Numbered from the stretch's first letter, positions 36,022 through 50,142 are shown. The stretch is DNA of 64,000 bases from Varroa destructor (GCF_002443255.2 NW_019211456.1:30997341-31061340); one strand, 5' to 3'. Notes: a model not told the origin generated them from the sequence alone. Made by a program: numbers and translations.

Positions 36022-39000
36022 CAATTACAGGCAATGAGTTGTAGTGGGCTTTGGGCAGCGCATGTGATAGGTTTAAGAATGAGACTGCTATACTGGTTCT
36101 GGTAAACGGCAATTTTGGGAAACTTTTGTATACAGTTTTAATGGACTCGTAATAATTCGAGCTTGTGATCTTCAGAATTCCTTGAGAAGAAAATATCAAA
36201 GAACCTGGATATTTTTTATAAAAATCAACAGACGAAGGGTCCATTTGTATACTAGGACTGTAAGATAGTTAGATACAAAAATAGTTAGTGCGTGATTAAT
36301 GCGCATCCCTTAGAATAGGCTGCTGTTGTCAGCATGAACACGGGGTCATCGTTGGTTCATATTTTGGCGCTAGCAACTGGCTAATTTGCTATATAGTTAC
36401 TAAGATGTTTTATGGTCCTGTTAGAGGAAAGCAGATATGGTATATGGCATTTCATACTGAGGCCGACACGCCGCAACGTAGGCTTGTTCTTTACGGGTTT
36501 TCGATCGGGACTGAAATGGGCTAGAGAAAAAAAAGGTAACGGATTCGGATTCCTCCTGAATGACCTCTGTAGTAATGCCTCGCGGTTCATATCCGCGCTG
36601 ATTCAATATACAATATATAAAAGCTGCAACTCAGGGGCAGATTCGAAACATAAATCAGTAAATAATTGGCGATAGACTAACTCACCATCTAAATAATTAC
36701 TGTGACGCCGAAGTCGTTCTAAAAATGCCTAGATATATATGATATAGCACAGAAATATCTAAACCGTTATATATGCATACTTAAGAAAAAGGATAATAGA
36801 GATAAAGATTCACAAGGCGACAAAACTACGTTTTGTGCAGTATTTATTTAGATCTAGTTGTGAGAGCGGACTCCATGTTGACTTAAGTACAATTCATGCT
36901 AACTCTAGGTACGGTCAGACGAAAACTTCACATCCTAATCCAATAATATATTCTACTTTAAATACAATCTTGTATTAACGTTATACTAATTATTTTTTGT
37001 TTCGTATAAAAAAATCTATCATTATACCTAAAAGAATACATCATTTGGAAAAAAAAACTGGGTTTTACATGCCACAAACAGTGCTTTGGAACTTCTGTCA
37101 GAAGCCAATAATACTGTATGGCAGATAATGGCAAAAAATATTAAATATTCTGCTACAACATATCTGCTCCAAGACAATTGCCACTATTTCTTGCCGATAC
37201 ATTTACTTCTTTTTTCTGATCTTGACATTTATAGTGTCTTTTCGATCATAATACTATTTGACCACTGGGCAGTATCAGTGTGTGACGTCGCCATGTGTTT
37301 CATGGTATACACGACGCAAAAGTTAACAAAAATATTCGTCAATGAAGTTCACTTACCAATCAACACTCTCACACATAACACAATACATCAACCGACACCA
37401 CGGTGGGTTTCCTTGCAGTAAAAGAGTGAAGATTTCATTAAGAAATGATTACTTGTTTAATTTGTCTCCTCGGAGGAGATGCGATGACGCCGACTGCAAT
37501 CATCAGCGCGTTCAGGAAATTTGATTTTTTTTTTACTTGGATTTTCATTCTTTCACCACGTTTAACTGCTGAAAAAAGATTCTGGATTCGAACTAACCAC
37601 GCTTCCAGTATAGCCTAGACTTAGGATCCCACATATTTTTTACTTGAGCAAATGTTTACAAATCATTAAGCAATTGATAGCGGTTTGATGTACGGCAGCG
37701 TACGGACACTGTGTCGGACATTTTTGACCGTCTGTGTACACCGTTTGGAGCGTTTAGTCTGCGGTAATTTGTCCAATACAAATGGGTTCGATAGCATAAT
37801 GTGATAAGGAAGATCGCTGCACGATTTCATGATGACTGACTAAAATAAGCATCTCCACACAAACGACGTCAAATAATAATAATCTAAACTATCTTCTATT
37901 GAAGATCCCAGATACTTAGACGCGCAAATCGAATAGCGCGACGCATCAGTAACACATCCGTTGAATTAGGCTCGCTAAGGACAATTCCAAATCGCAATAT
38001 AATTGTGACATCAAACGTTGAGCTATTCGATATTCAACCATTGGAGAAGCAACATTTAAGCAAATCTTCACTAGGATTTTGCATCACCAAACTAAAATTT
38101 ATATCTGATTCTTTACGCATGGTGATATAACTTCCCTCAATAAGCCATGATACTTTAGCGTATCGTTCACCATCTCGCTAGTTTCTTGAGACTTCAAGCA
38201 TCTGCTTTATCTGGTACAAACAATTAAACCTTTTTCATATATCAATTACAGTCAGTGCTTCAACTATTTACTCCCACAACAACAGACTACTCTCTGCACT
38301 AATCGAGCTATTAGCTTAAACCAATCATTTGCGCTGGCAGTCGACGGCAGGATCTTCACGATGTTCTGTTCGATGATTAGAACGAAGTTCGGTCAGTCAA
38401 CAAATGGCGGAGAGCTGAGCGTGGGATAACTACACCGAATCACCTTGCTTCCTGCTTGGAGACTCCACACAAATGGTAGCAGTAAGGTCGCGTAATCAAT
38501 TTAATTTAAAACATCGGAAGCAATAATTCTCGTCACATACGAGCCTGCTGATAAGTGACCGTGGTGTTCGTACGGTCTGCTAGAAATCGCGGACTTCATT
38601 GGACTGCAACGGGCGAATAGGTGCTGCAAGCTTTCATTTCAATAATGTCAAGCTTCACTAAGAATGGAATTGCGTTTTGGAATGATTTTATCGCAATCAC
38701 TGGCATAGAAACTGCGCTCTGCTTCTGACTGTCCTTTTAATAATAACTTAATAATGGGCATGGGTTGTTCAAAATCTGGATAAGTTCGCTATTTCATCGA
38801 AGAGTCGTCCAATAAGCACAGGGCCACCTGAAGGAATAGGCTCTTTTAGAAATTGAACACTTGGTTGACCCGAGCTTGGTTGTTTTTGATATAAGGCGGA
38901 TCAGAAATTTCGAAGAAAAAGGTGCCTACGTTTAAAGAAGATATACGCATAATTTTCATTAGATTTAAGCCAACTTCTAACTACACGCACGACCAAGTTT

Positions 39001-39481
39001 TCGAAAGGGCGCCGCGTTTTACCACATATTTTTACATACAACAAAGGTCGTTTGCTTGGCGTTGGCTCGAAAAAACAGATGAGTTAAAAATATAGAATAG
39101 AAAAAATATATGCCTTTTTCCAGAAAGCTTTATTTTGCCCATGCTGACTCACTTATAACGGCATTTCTTCGTGATTAGTTACTCGAAGATACACTTGTTT
39201 AGCTGGAGCAAAATTTGAAGACTCTAGCCTCTGTTTTTCTTAGAACCCAATCCAGGTTCCCTGACAGCCTTCGTCAGACATAGTCTTTGAAAATTTTTAG
39301 CAAACATTTTATTATGATAATTTTAAATTGGTGACTATTCATCACCTTCAGCGTATCAAGCGTATATATATATTTATAGCGCTACTAAGAAGTTCAAAAT
39401 CAATGGTGTCAATGTTGTTACCAATTGGTTTTCTTTTAATATTTCTTTAAGCAAACAAGTTTTCTGCGTGTCGAATCTTAC
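36022..39481. other. Non-coding stretch between two relics
   Basis: AT-rich, without a supportable gene. A tRNA-like box lies at 37.58 kb. Near 39.17-39.21 kb the minus strand reads PAKQVYLRVTNHEEM, faintly like the start of ATRX exon 17, which may extend the ATRX relic, but this is weak. Confidence 0.4.
37575..37640 (-). repeat. tRNA-like B-box fragment
   Basis: On the minus strand, GTTCGAATCC (37593-37584) matches the Pol III B-box consensus and is preceded by GGATCCTAAGTC. A similar GGATCTAAGTC followed by a GTTCGAATT box occurs on the minus strand at 53.8 kb, so both may be decayed copies of one SINE. Confidence 0.35.
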
Positions 39482-41847
39482 TTATAAAATGTTTGATTAT
39501 CATCGGGCGTGTTCCAGCTTCTTTTCAGCTCCATTATTCTCTACGCATCGATTAATGTAGAACTAAGCCTTCCTGCCTGTTTGCCGACCAGAACAAACAG
39601 AATACTAAGGATTATTATCTTGAAAAACTATTGGTCGTCAGCACTTATTCAAATCTATACTTTTGTCCTATTTCTGGAACGAGCACGAAACCTGAGACAA
39701 ATCAAGTATCTTAAATTGTATAAAAAAATAAGTGTTTGTCTCCGATGCCCAAACGCCTTTCGAAATAGAATATACGCTTCAGGCCGAGGGAAAAGTCGCC
39801 CAGGTTTTCTTCTTAACGAAATGGTATGTATAAGTGATTTCGGCCACTTCGCATATCGTGCTCAAATGAAACTGACGCGGATCTGAGCGTGTCAGGCACG
39901 GTTATTTCCGGTCCTTCATAAGGTTTCTCGAGGCATGGTTAGAAGTTTTGGATGAGTCGACGTTGACCTAAGAAAAAGGTAATTAATCAGAAAATGCCTG
40001 AACATATAGACGTAATTGAGCATCCCAAGGAATTGGCGATACAGGCTGTTTTGCAGAGACGACTCCCGAATTACAAGGACATACTTTCGCTGTGTAAGTA
40101 ATGCGTTCCTCACGCGATAATGTCCCTTCTGAAGATCGGCAGCAGTCTTTAATAGAACTGACTTCCGCTTTACATGCACATTTAGATTATTATTAAATAT
40201 ACAAGAAACTTGGGCAGATTACAAAATGTCAACCTGGGCGTTACATTCGCAGCCATTACCGCCGTCGTCCATGTTTCTAAATTATTTTAATGTAACTCAA
40301 ACTGCTCGTAATTTTAGGATTCCACTGCCTTGAACGTATTTATTTATTGGAGATTTCAGCAAGCAGCTACTTACGTATTCCTGACAGGCCATTAGTATTA
40401 ATAGGGCCTTATTGTTTACTTTCTGAATACTGGACCAACTAGTGAAACTTAGGCTAATCATGGCTATTATTAGAAAAAGTTCGAGTAATTTTGAACAACG
40501 TGGATTAAGAGTTCACTTAATGCAGACGTACGCATTTTCATCTTACGAATGTCTCCATTAATTGAGTCGCCGTACTAGCCATTACAATACAGTAGGATTA
40601 ATTCTTAAATAGACTTTTAAACCCAGCTTTGGTTCTCAACAGATCTGGCGTTACGGGGGACACCAAAGTATAGTAATACTTCGTCATATTCTATTGTAGA
40701 GGAGTGCCAATTAGAAGCCTTTGTTTCGTACACATCATGATTCGGATGACCTTCACATTGCATTTTGTTAGTTCTTCGCCCACGATAACAACCGATGCAT
40801 CCCCTTTTAACGTTAAACCATTCATTTCGCCATATAACACACAAAGTCAAGGTCAGATATGTTTAATAATTCCAGTTTGGAATAATTTACAAGAAAATTT
40901 TCGTAAAAAGCATCTCCTATTGAACAAAACATGTTAAAATAGTTTGACTAGCTATCATATACCCACACGCACCCATTTTGTTTCTTCTTTAACTTAATCT
41001 ATGCGTCTCGGTTACCACCATTTCGATAGGACTATTTGCCGGTTGACCTGATACAAGCCTGTCGTGGAGTTCGAAAAATACTTAAGGAGAATAACATTGT
41101 ACAAGTAGAACAACGAAGCTGGCTAAAATAAGCTTGTTTTCCCGAAAAAAAAATGTATATTAACAAGCGTGACATGAGACGAAAGAACTTACGAAATAGT
41201 TTTTTGTACATTTTGAGAATACTAAAAACATTTTTTGGCACTTCTCTGCCTCTAACGCGTTCCTTTTTTGTTATTGTTTCTCCTTCAAGTAACGCTGAAA
41301 GAGGTTTTGATGTAAGCAGCAGAACCTCAGTAGTCATAGCCCACTATTTCAGAGTAGGCATGCGTCCGTTAAAGAGCAGTAAAGGAAGTACTAGAGGAAT
41401 TTTTCTAACGACAAAACAATTAGAAACCACGTAACGGATAGATACCGATAAACTACTGCTACTAACAGTAAATGTAATACTATCAGAGCTGGTTAAAAAT
41501 AACTCTCGTGGTATCTTGCTGACGAAAATTAACTCAGCGATTTATTGTATTTTCTCCGTAATGGCTAGTGTTAGGATAGACAGTGAGTTATTCTTCATGC
41601 TTACTACAAAGTACGCCAAGTGGCAATTGCTGAAGGTGCAATAAAACCAATGCTCGAAGCATGTTTGTGCTATCACCAAAAGTAAACTCTCAATTGTGTC
41701 ACTGTTGAATTTGGGGTTGCTGGTCAAAGTAGTCTTGACCTGCTACTTTAGAAGACGATGAATTTCCTAAGTTTTCTAGGGATTTACGGTTAGGAACATC
41801 ATAAACGCGTCATTTGTCGAAAAATATTCGGCACATACCTTGCCAAT
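39482..41847 (-). pseudogene. Decayed intron-containing duplicate of ATRX exons 13-16
   Basis: Four blocks match live ATRX exons in order on the same strand. Exon 13-like is 41677-41847 (171 bases, parent 176; IGKVCAEYF for GLGKTFQVI). Exon 14-like is 41193-41390 (198 versus 232; EVLLLTSKPLSALLEGET for GVLLITPNLLTVLLGAET). Exon 15-like is 40489-40803 (315 versus 325; ASVVIVGEELTK for ASVVVVDEGHTLK, and LLIGTPLQ for LLTGTPLQ). Exon 16-like is 39482-40128 (647 versus 747; LRSTSTHPKLLTMPRET for LRSTWTHPKLLVMPRKT, and SWNTPDDNQTFYK for SWNPSDDNQAVYR). Acceptor and donor positions are mostly still AG and GT, but the exon 15 donor is lost. In-frame stops (for example TAG for Asn in motif V), frameshifts and deletions are frequent, and the DEGH box is GEEL. 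Introns are retained, so this is a segmental rather than a processed copy. Exon 13 is the weakest block. Confidence 0.85.
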
Positions 41848-43499
41848 CTATGTTTGAATAGTCGGCAATGTCGGAATTTCAAAATTAGTTTTATAAGTAA
41901 TGGCAAGTCGTCTCTGTAAACAAACGGTATAGTGCCACAGCATAACCGAAGTAAGCTGCCGCCAGCAGACAAAGTTGTAATATTAAAACTGTTCCTGTGC
42001 TCTTATCGGTGTTAACGTGTTAGCTAGAGTATGGACATTTAAACTACGCATCAGAGGATGCACATATGTAATAAGTGTCAACTTCATGCACCAACGTGTC
42101 AAACTGAAAATCCTTTAGCTATGTGCTAAGACTGAAAGAATGGGAGATGTTTATGGAAACTAGTTTGTTTTTAATACTTTCGTTTCGATTTATCACGTAC
42201 AATTAGCAAATAGTATTAAGATATTCTTGTATTAAATGTAGACGGTTGCAATCTCGAAAACACATGTTATATAACATGTTAAGTCACTTACTAGGGCACT
42301 TAACGCAATGGCCCAAAATATCATCCGTTCCGCAACCAGGGTATGCCACAAATTGACGTTCTAATTAATTAACAATTAGTTCATGTTCACTGGACGCAGT
42401 TTGTGACTAATGTAACACAAGCTCTACTTACAAGGACACCTGAGATTTGCCTTCAATCGACCGAGTAGGCCAGACAGAAAAGCCTTTTTATAATCCACAT
42501 TAATATACTGTGCCTCATTTGGCTGCCTATCGTGTTTGCTCGCCAGAGATCCTACACTCATGTATACAATTACCGGGGACTGGAGTAATTTTTATTCAGT
42601 TTTCTAAAATACCCTATTTCTTATATCAGGTACCACCTTCTACTGATACGTCCGCAAAAATATTACTCATGAACACACCGTTCAGTGTTGACATTGTAAA
42701 GTGTCTCAATGCAACTGCACCCTGTTTTCAAAAAATCTATCGCCTTCAGAATCCGAGCCTATAAAAAGTACTTGCACTTTTTCGTCTTTAACCACCGTAG
42801 TCGAAGGTTTATTACCAAAACGAGTCTTACAATGCAACTGATCAGTGACCTTCGTGACTGTGACAGCTCGGCTCTAACATATTTTTGGAAACTTTTCGGC
42901 GTTTCTCTCTGTTAAGTTCAACTGCGAAATTCTTTTTTATTAAGCGGATAATGACAGATGTGGAAGTATGTGCGATATCGTTGGATTAGAATAAATATTA
43001 TGTCTCATTAATGCTGCCAACGGACGACAAATAAGCAGCCATAGCGTAATGAAACAAAAACGTTAATAAATTTGATACAAACCGTCAGTCTGCATAGTAA
43101 GATTGCATTGACTTGAGAAGCATCCGCAGAATTATATTCGTTTATAAAGAACTATTGTACCTTAAGTTGGAATTTTAATGTACAATGAGGAAAACATGCG
43201 GCAACATACAAAATAGACTCAATAACTCCGTTACTTTCCGTTTGAGTAAAGCTGGTTCCCTCGTTGACGCATTTTTTCCCGATTTTCCATTTAACAGATC
43301 ATAAGTAGATTCTACTCCCTTTAGATGACTGCGGTTACTGTGCTGTCCTTTAGTGGATACAAACTCTCCACTGGCTATTTCCTGCAGCTGTCGCTACTGA
43401 CGAGGCAGTTGCGCCTAAGTGTTCCCTACAACTATTGTTGAAACAGTCTTGCAATCCAGCATAAGTTCGAGGGACATTGCTTGATCTGGCTAGATCAAA

Positions 43500-46300
43500 T
43501 AAGTCTCGACTTTGAGACTTGTTTCAATTTTCGCTTTCGGAGGAGTTTATGCAAAAACCCGCTTGATCCCCGCTGTCGTCTAAAATACGCGCAAATGTAT
43601 CTAAGTTCGGCCAGTGATCTGGAGATAATTATTGTTTAGTTACTCTCCTTTCGATCATACAGTAAGTATTTATTTGTGGACTTAGCTTCCCCTACGATAA
43701 ATTACTTTCCGTTCTGTTTTAAAAACATTTGACTTTCTTTGCAACAGAAATCACCATTCAGACATGGTCCTATCTCGACAGTATTTTATCTATTGGAGTA
43801 CATGTATCAGCATGTTTCAAATATCTCCGTCGTTTTTCAGTCCCCATTTCTCTGATTAAGCGGCCGAGTCTTGACGAATGTAAGCGGTAACCTTTGTGTG
43901 TAAAATGATGTGTTAAGCCCAGCTATGCATTAGAGGAAGAATTTTATAACAAAAAATTGGTTACCTTACAGATTATTAAATGGTAAAATCAAGACGAAGT
44001 TGTTTGCAGTGACTGAAACTTCCGAGGGCTTCAATAATTTATGTGCCCGCCCGGATAAATGATGCGAGTTTCCCAACATGTAATTCGGGCCTTCCACCTG
44101 CGGATCCATAGTGTTCTCTCGATCTCCTGAATAGTGATGAAATCTATTCTCTTTTGAAGTTCCGGTTTGTTAGCTTGGCCAAGTGACCTTTGTTGGAGTT
44201 TTCCTTGTTTTATCAGCGTGTGTTACAATTTTTGGTTACGTTCCACACTTTTTACATCATCCTTATATTCTGGGTTTAAAGACTTGTCAGAATAATCTGG
44301 CGTACGGCCTTATTAGGCGTGTCAGTAGTAGACTTCATATTTTATCGTAACAAAAGCACTCTATTCTCGTGATCCATATATACATTAAAAGGCTTCATCT
44401 CTGATCGTCATATTGTCTCGAGTATGGTTTATAACCACTTGCGACATTTGCCCTTCGATAACTACGTACCACTGTTTCAAGCGTGGCTCCTCATTTATTG
44501 ACAACTAAACTCATATTCGTTCTCGTCTGTAGAGCTTTCTCTGTGCTTCTCTTGTACCATGTCAATTTTTCTCCAAAGGTTTCGTCATTGTCAGTGCGAC
44601 ACGGAAGTAAAGGTGTTATTTACTTATTTAATTAAAAACTTAATTTTGCTATGAGAATTCAGTTACTCAGGATGAAACTACTGTAATTCATTGTTGAGAA
44701 ATTTTGATCGCTTGTCGCATATCCTTTCTTTTTCTTTTTCCTTTTATTTTCCTTTTGGTACCTATTTGGTAGTCTCAGACGTTGCTGCCATCGCCTTTCT
44801 GTATATTTGGTTTAGTACGGTTATGACTTTCCAGTAATCTTTGCAAATCTCAAACCTCCTATACATTAAGACATCCTGAATACTCCGGCCGATTTTTGAC
44901 TCTTAATTTATCCTGTTTGAAGAGGTAGTTTTTATTTTGTAACGTAGTCCTTAGATATTTAAATGGTTTTCTGCCAGTCTTTTATCCTGTATTTATAGAA
45001 CTCTTTCTGGCTTTGACCTATTGCCTCAGAAAGGAAATTTTGTGTACTTTTAGATGGCTTAAATGACAAAACGTTTTCCGCTCCATGTGCCATGTCTCAT
45101 TTTCTGAAGGTCTTGTGGTAAAATGTCGTGTAGTAATGTAGCGGTCATTTCTTTTGCGTATAGTCATAGTGATCATATTTGGAATGTCATATACCATGTT
45201 GAAACGCTTGCTATCCATAGTATGTATTCTGTCTTGTATATTTTCGCTTGGATTTACCTGATGTAATCATTTATATGATATTGTGTCACTTGTATTTACA
45301 GAGCAAATCATTGTCCTATAGACTAATGTTTCGTGATGCGGGCGATTATCGATACGCTCAATTAAGAAGTTCATCAGTAAGTGATTCACTCGCCTTAGCC
45401 TTGTTTACTAGTCTCGACCTATCTATTCGATCTTTTTTTTTACAAATACACGCTTAATTTTGGAAATTCTTCGTTGTTGGAAATGTTTTTCTGCCAAACA
45501 TCTTTTACGCAACATTAATACTGACACATATTTCTCTCGCGGTGTGTATAGTTCAATATTAGGCATTTGTATTTATCGTTACACCCAATGTTTATATTTA
45601 TATATTTTTATTGTCATACGTCCGGTACTTATATAATTAGGTACTACCTTAGGCGGCTGGCTCCCAGTACTATTCATATTTAGGCAATAGTTTTTTTATG
45701 TCTCTATAGTCTCGTTTTTCCGGCATTGCATTAGTAAACCTAGGCTGTACCACCTTAGCACATGTGCGAATCCTAACGTATACGTCAGGCTCAGCTCTAG
45801 GTGCATATCTCAGTTGTACCTGTTCGATCTATCCATCTTGTTTTTGTCTGGGCAGTCCCCTCTCGACCCTGAACTTTTATTCCAGAGGTAAATATGCGTC
45901 GGCCAGTTGGTCAGACCGTCGTATTCCAGGTAGCAGGCGCTCTCCTAAGCAATCCACGCTTCTCTTCTCGGACAGAATTGACGTTGATTACTGCAAAATT
46001 TTGAATATGGGAAAGTAAACTCGTTAGTCGCCTAGCTTGGTGTTCATGATTAGAACCCTCGGCGATCTGCTTGGCACCTGCCGCCCAGTAGTGAACTAGC
46101 CATATCTCTAGTCTTTTTTTTGGACCACCACTTTTACAGGTGGCGGGCACAGCTCAGCATTGACATTAGGTACGTGTTTATGTCGGACATTGATTTAGTT
46201 CTTCAACATTTCTGCCGTTTTTACCTGTCGTAGTAAACGGTTCCCACTGGCTCCTCTTGAACCTCTAATTTTTTTTTGTACAGGACCTAGGCGAATACAT
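43500..46300 (+). other. T-skewed tract
   Basis: The plus strand is rich in T and poor in A across much of this tract. For example, 44701-44760 holds 36 T and 6 A. It may reflect transcription-linked mutation in an unseen intron or an old insert. No gene is visible in it. Confidence 0.4.
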
Positions 46301-47520
46301 ATGAGTCGTGCATAGTGTGAAACTCACCTTGCTACAATAACACTAAATAAACCTCAATTTCTCGACCTTGTAGAAAAGGCTATCTGGCCTTCGGGAATGT
46401 TTAATGGATGTGCGTTAGCATTACTTCAGCGGGGGCTTCTCTCACGTGACCTTTATTATGGGCCCAACGCCGGCTTTGTCATTTATTAAGAGAACCCGTC
46501 TAATATTCTCGACATAGTTGGTCATTTTGAACGTAGGTGAGCGCTGTTTTGGTCCCATTTGCTTGCGACATCTTACTTCTTCTTCAAATCCTTTTCTCAC
46601 AGCTCCAGAATAATATATTATTACAGTGTTAAAATATTAAGCGTAGTCTGTGGCTGCAAGTCAGAAATCTTTTTGGCAGTGTCATCAGACTCCTAAACAC
46701 GATTGCCAAAACAATCGCCGAAACCGCAAAGTTGCTGGGACATATATGGTACTAAGATTATAGTTGCCTAATCACACTGTAGCTCTCTTCTAGTTAAGCG
46801 TACGGTTTGCTGTTTGGCTGCTGGTCTCAACCGATTCCTTTCTTTTACGAGCATAATTACTCGCCATTTTGCTGAGAGCTTGTTCCCTCGACGGCAGTCG
46901 TTATCGTTTTTTGGTAGTAATCATATGTGCTGCTTCAGCAATTGCGTAGCCACTAGCCGATACAGCTCTCTGTTGGTCTGTGATGCTCCTGGTATAGGAT
47001 AGCATATAGGAAAGCATTAAAATTCAATGATACGGTTATTATATTTTTTCACATAGTGGACGACGATCACTAAAGATACTCAGAATTGTATAATTTGTAT
47101 TCACTTTTTCCTAATTTTTTTCAGTTTGTATATGGTTTTCCTGTAGCGCGAGCGGGAATCTTATCTTGATATCTATTTGAAGAAAAAAAGGAGAACAAAA
47201 CACTGCATTGACAAGAGATTTTTTGTGAAACTTTCAAAGTTCGACTAAGCTCTAACAAGTTTACCCAACCTCTTGTTATTTGGAATAGATATGTATAGGT
47301 ACTGACGTTCTCAAACCACGTGGCGTAAGCAAGAAATTTAAAATCAATATATTTCCGCACGAACTATCTATCCGCTGGCCATCATCTACAAGTAGTCTAG
47401 TAGATATGAAAGCAAGAATTGGACCTGAAGCCAGGCGTATTCAGTCTCTCCTTCGCAGAAGTTAATTATACAGGTATTAACACAAGTGAGTAAGAAGAGC
47501 GATATCCCTTACGCTACGCT

Positions 47521-47853
47521 TATGGTCTTGGTGAGCGAATGACGTGGTTGCCGGTACCCGTCTTGAAATTGTCCTGGAAAGGAACTGCCTGTTCCTTTAT
47601 CAGAAACAGGCTCGTCGGAAACAAGGGTCCTACCGCAACGTTGTTTCCAGCAAGGCAAATTCTGATTGATGGAATCATTGTCGTCATCAGCTCTCTGCTC
47701 GACACTTGCAATGGCGCGCTAAAAGTTCCCTGCATGAGGTCCACACTCGCACCAAAAAAACAACCCGGTGATAATTATAGCATAATTTGTGCAGCAACGA
47801 TGGAACAGTCCACACGTATCCCACTCGTATCGTTAAATCTGAGTGATGCTTGA
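47521..47853. other. Block open on both strands, unassigned
   Basis: Both strands are open over most of this block, which is more GC-rich than its flanks. Plus-strand readings include LEIVLERNCLFLYQKQARRK in one frame and a 104-residue frame in another. A minus-strand frame is open for 74 codons. No family is recognised. It may be a relic exon. Confidence 0.2.
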
Positions 47854-50142
47854 AAAGACGCGCATTGGATCAGTTGAGGGAAATTTCACGATGCCAGAAT
47901 AAGTAATATAATAGTCATGCTGATTTAACAGTGCGCATAATTTTTGAGCCAATACACATGTACGATTTAAAAAAAATGTTGCAAGCAAAAAGTATGTGGT
48001 CGCGTTTATTCGACACGACACTGTAAAGACCAACGAGAGTTGCTATGCAAAGAGGAGAGTCAGGAAGAGACCTTGGGTCGTTATCGGAGAGCATTTTTTA
48101 AAGAAAGAACCAGAATTATTAAAAAATTACCCGTTTATTGCTGACACTTAATGCTGTAACATATTGTCAAAGAATCTTGCGTGCAGAGGTAAAACGAAGA
48201 CGGAATCTTTGTTTACGGAAAGGTCATGCTATAATTATGTCATGATCGATGCTATCTAAGACAAGATATAGAGAGTGAACATTAAGAAAATATTTTGTGT
48301 AGTTGGTGCACCGCGATCCTCATCCAATTCACGCATTTCTACGGCACATTTTGCAACGACCTCTTATTAGTCGTACATAACTATTAACGCTTAGTAATAC
48401 AAGGTAGAATTACTTTTTATTTTACGGATAGGTATATGTCCCATAAGCCCAAACATAGCTATACAATTTATGTTACCTTAAGCTAGATACATAAGTATGC
48501 ATCACACCAATACAATATACTGAAATATTTAAGCCTAGTAGACAAACTTAGTTTAATGAAATTTAGATAACTTTCATGACAACCTAATGAATAGTTCACA
48601 ACAAGCGTTCACATCGGTCAAAAGCAGAAAAAACTCCGAAGCTATTTGAGGTGACTGCTATATATGTTAAACCAGCTACATTCTGGGGGTACTAAAATAC
48701 CATTTAGATGTGTGCGTAAACAAACTAACTTGACAAAAATACCCTCTTAAAATAAATTACCGTAAGCCTGATCAAGTTGCTTCATAAAACCCTATTTTTC
48801 AACATTAACACTATTAGTAGCCAAGGAAATAATGAAATGTATCATTGTATTGCAGTATTTTCGTAGGCGAGATTACCTGAAGTAGTAATATTTAATGAAG
48901 CATCCACAGTCCCCGGACCAGTTAGCTAACTAAGGAAAATAGATTGAGCTTGTTAGAGGTCATTGTGTTTGTGCGTGCATTTGTCAACTGCGAGCAAAGC
49001 CTTGCGGAATTCGCCAATAATTTCGCAAAGTCCAACGGCAATCAACAAACGATTTTAGTTAACTGCAAAATATTTAAATGCAGTATGCATATGTTCGGCG
49101 CTTATTCAGTTTATTGTCTATACAAAACGCAGCTTCCATTTATGATATGAATGTTCTTAGACCATAAAACTCATCACGGTATTTACGTGTTCAATTTAAA
49201 TGAAGCCATACGTTTTGGAACTATATCGTGGATTAGATTAACTATATTTTTTCAGAAAATAGAAAAATCTCTTTTAAAATATATACATATGCTTAATTAC
49301 AATGTCATTTTCGTATATAGTTACCTAATAGCTATGCGGCAATCTTTCTAACAGTATAGTCGGACATATGTTGCATACAAAGTTGAAAATTCGACCGGAG
49401 TATCATGAATGACATACACAGCGCGCTCTTTTCCAGCAACAATCTGCTGCGAGGAGTGTCCTTAAGTAATAAAGGTATCCTTTCTCAAGGTCCATCAGAT
49501 TAAAGCTTTGATGATCCGCTGGCTTCAATGGTAGCGCTAGGATCCTGTATTTTGCAATTTTAGTTATTACGACAGCGCGCGTCTAATCGGAGTCTGCTGA
49601 AGCCTTTTGATGAAATCGTTGATCTGCAAAAAATAGCAAAGCATGATGGTTTGATATTACTTGGTTGAACCGAACTTCGACTAACCAATAGCGCAATGAA
49701 TCAGTCTGTTATGTAAGGCACAAGTTCGAGCAATAATGCTAAAAAATTATGGCTTTATAATTAGAAGTTACATTTTTAAGGGTACTGATCTCGCGGAGTA
49801 AACACAATGTAAAATTTAGACTACACATTTGTGGCTAACCTTGTGTTTGCTATATTTCCAGTATCTTGCTAGTTATAATAAAGAAGTTATAGTTAAAGGA
49901 GAGAGCGACCACTTTACTAATAGGGTTTCGTTTCCTAACCCGTACGTGCTATATGTGATATTCTTGAGTTGGAAAAAATTTTGAACCGTGCAACAAAACA
50001 ATGTAGCAATCTTTTAGCAATAAAGTAATAATTTTTTTTGAACGCTTCTGTGATCGGCATGACGCAGCTGTTTCCACTGATGCTTCTAAGTTAACTTCTG
50101 TTAACTATGAAAAAGATAAAACTCAAATTACAGGTTGGCGCG

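Larger units (their letters stand above)
41848..50142. other. Non-coding stretch, partly T-rich
   Basis: No supportable gene. From about 43.5 to 46.3 kb the plus strand is strongly T-over-A biased. The interval directly below the live ATRX stop codon has no AATAAA on the minus strand for about 700 bases, so its 3' end could not be placed. Confidence 0.4.

Noticed and set aside
42061..42180. Minus-strand CTTAGCACAT, like the end of ATRX exon 12
   Set aside because: Only about a dozen bases match, and nothing upstream resembles the rest of exon 12.
50050..50140. An extra ATRX exon after CAG|GTATAG
   Set aside because: The intron would be only about 44 bases, shorter than any other in the gene, and the following frame has no ATRX-like content.
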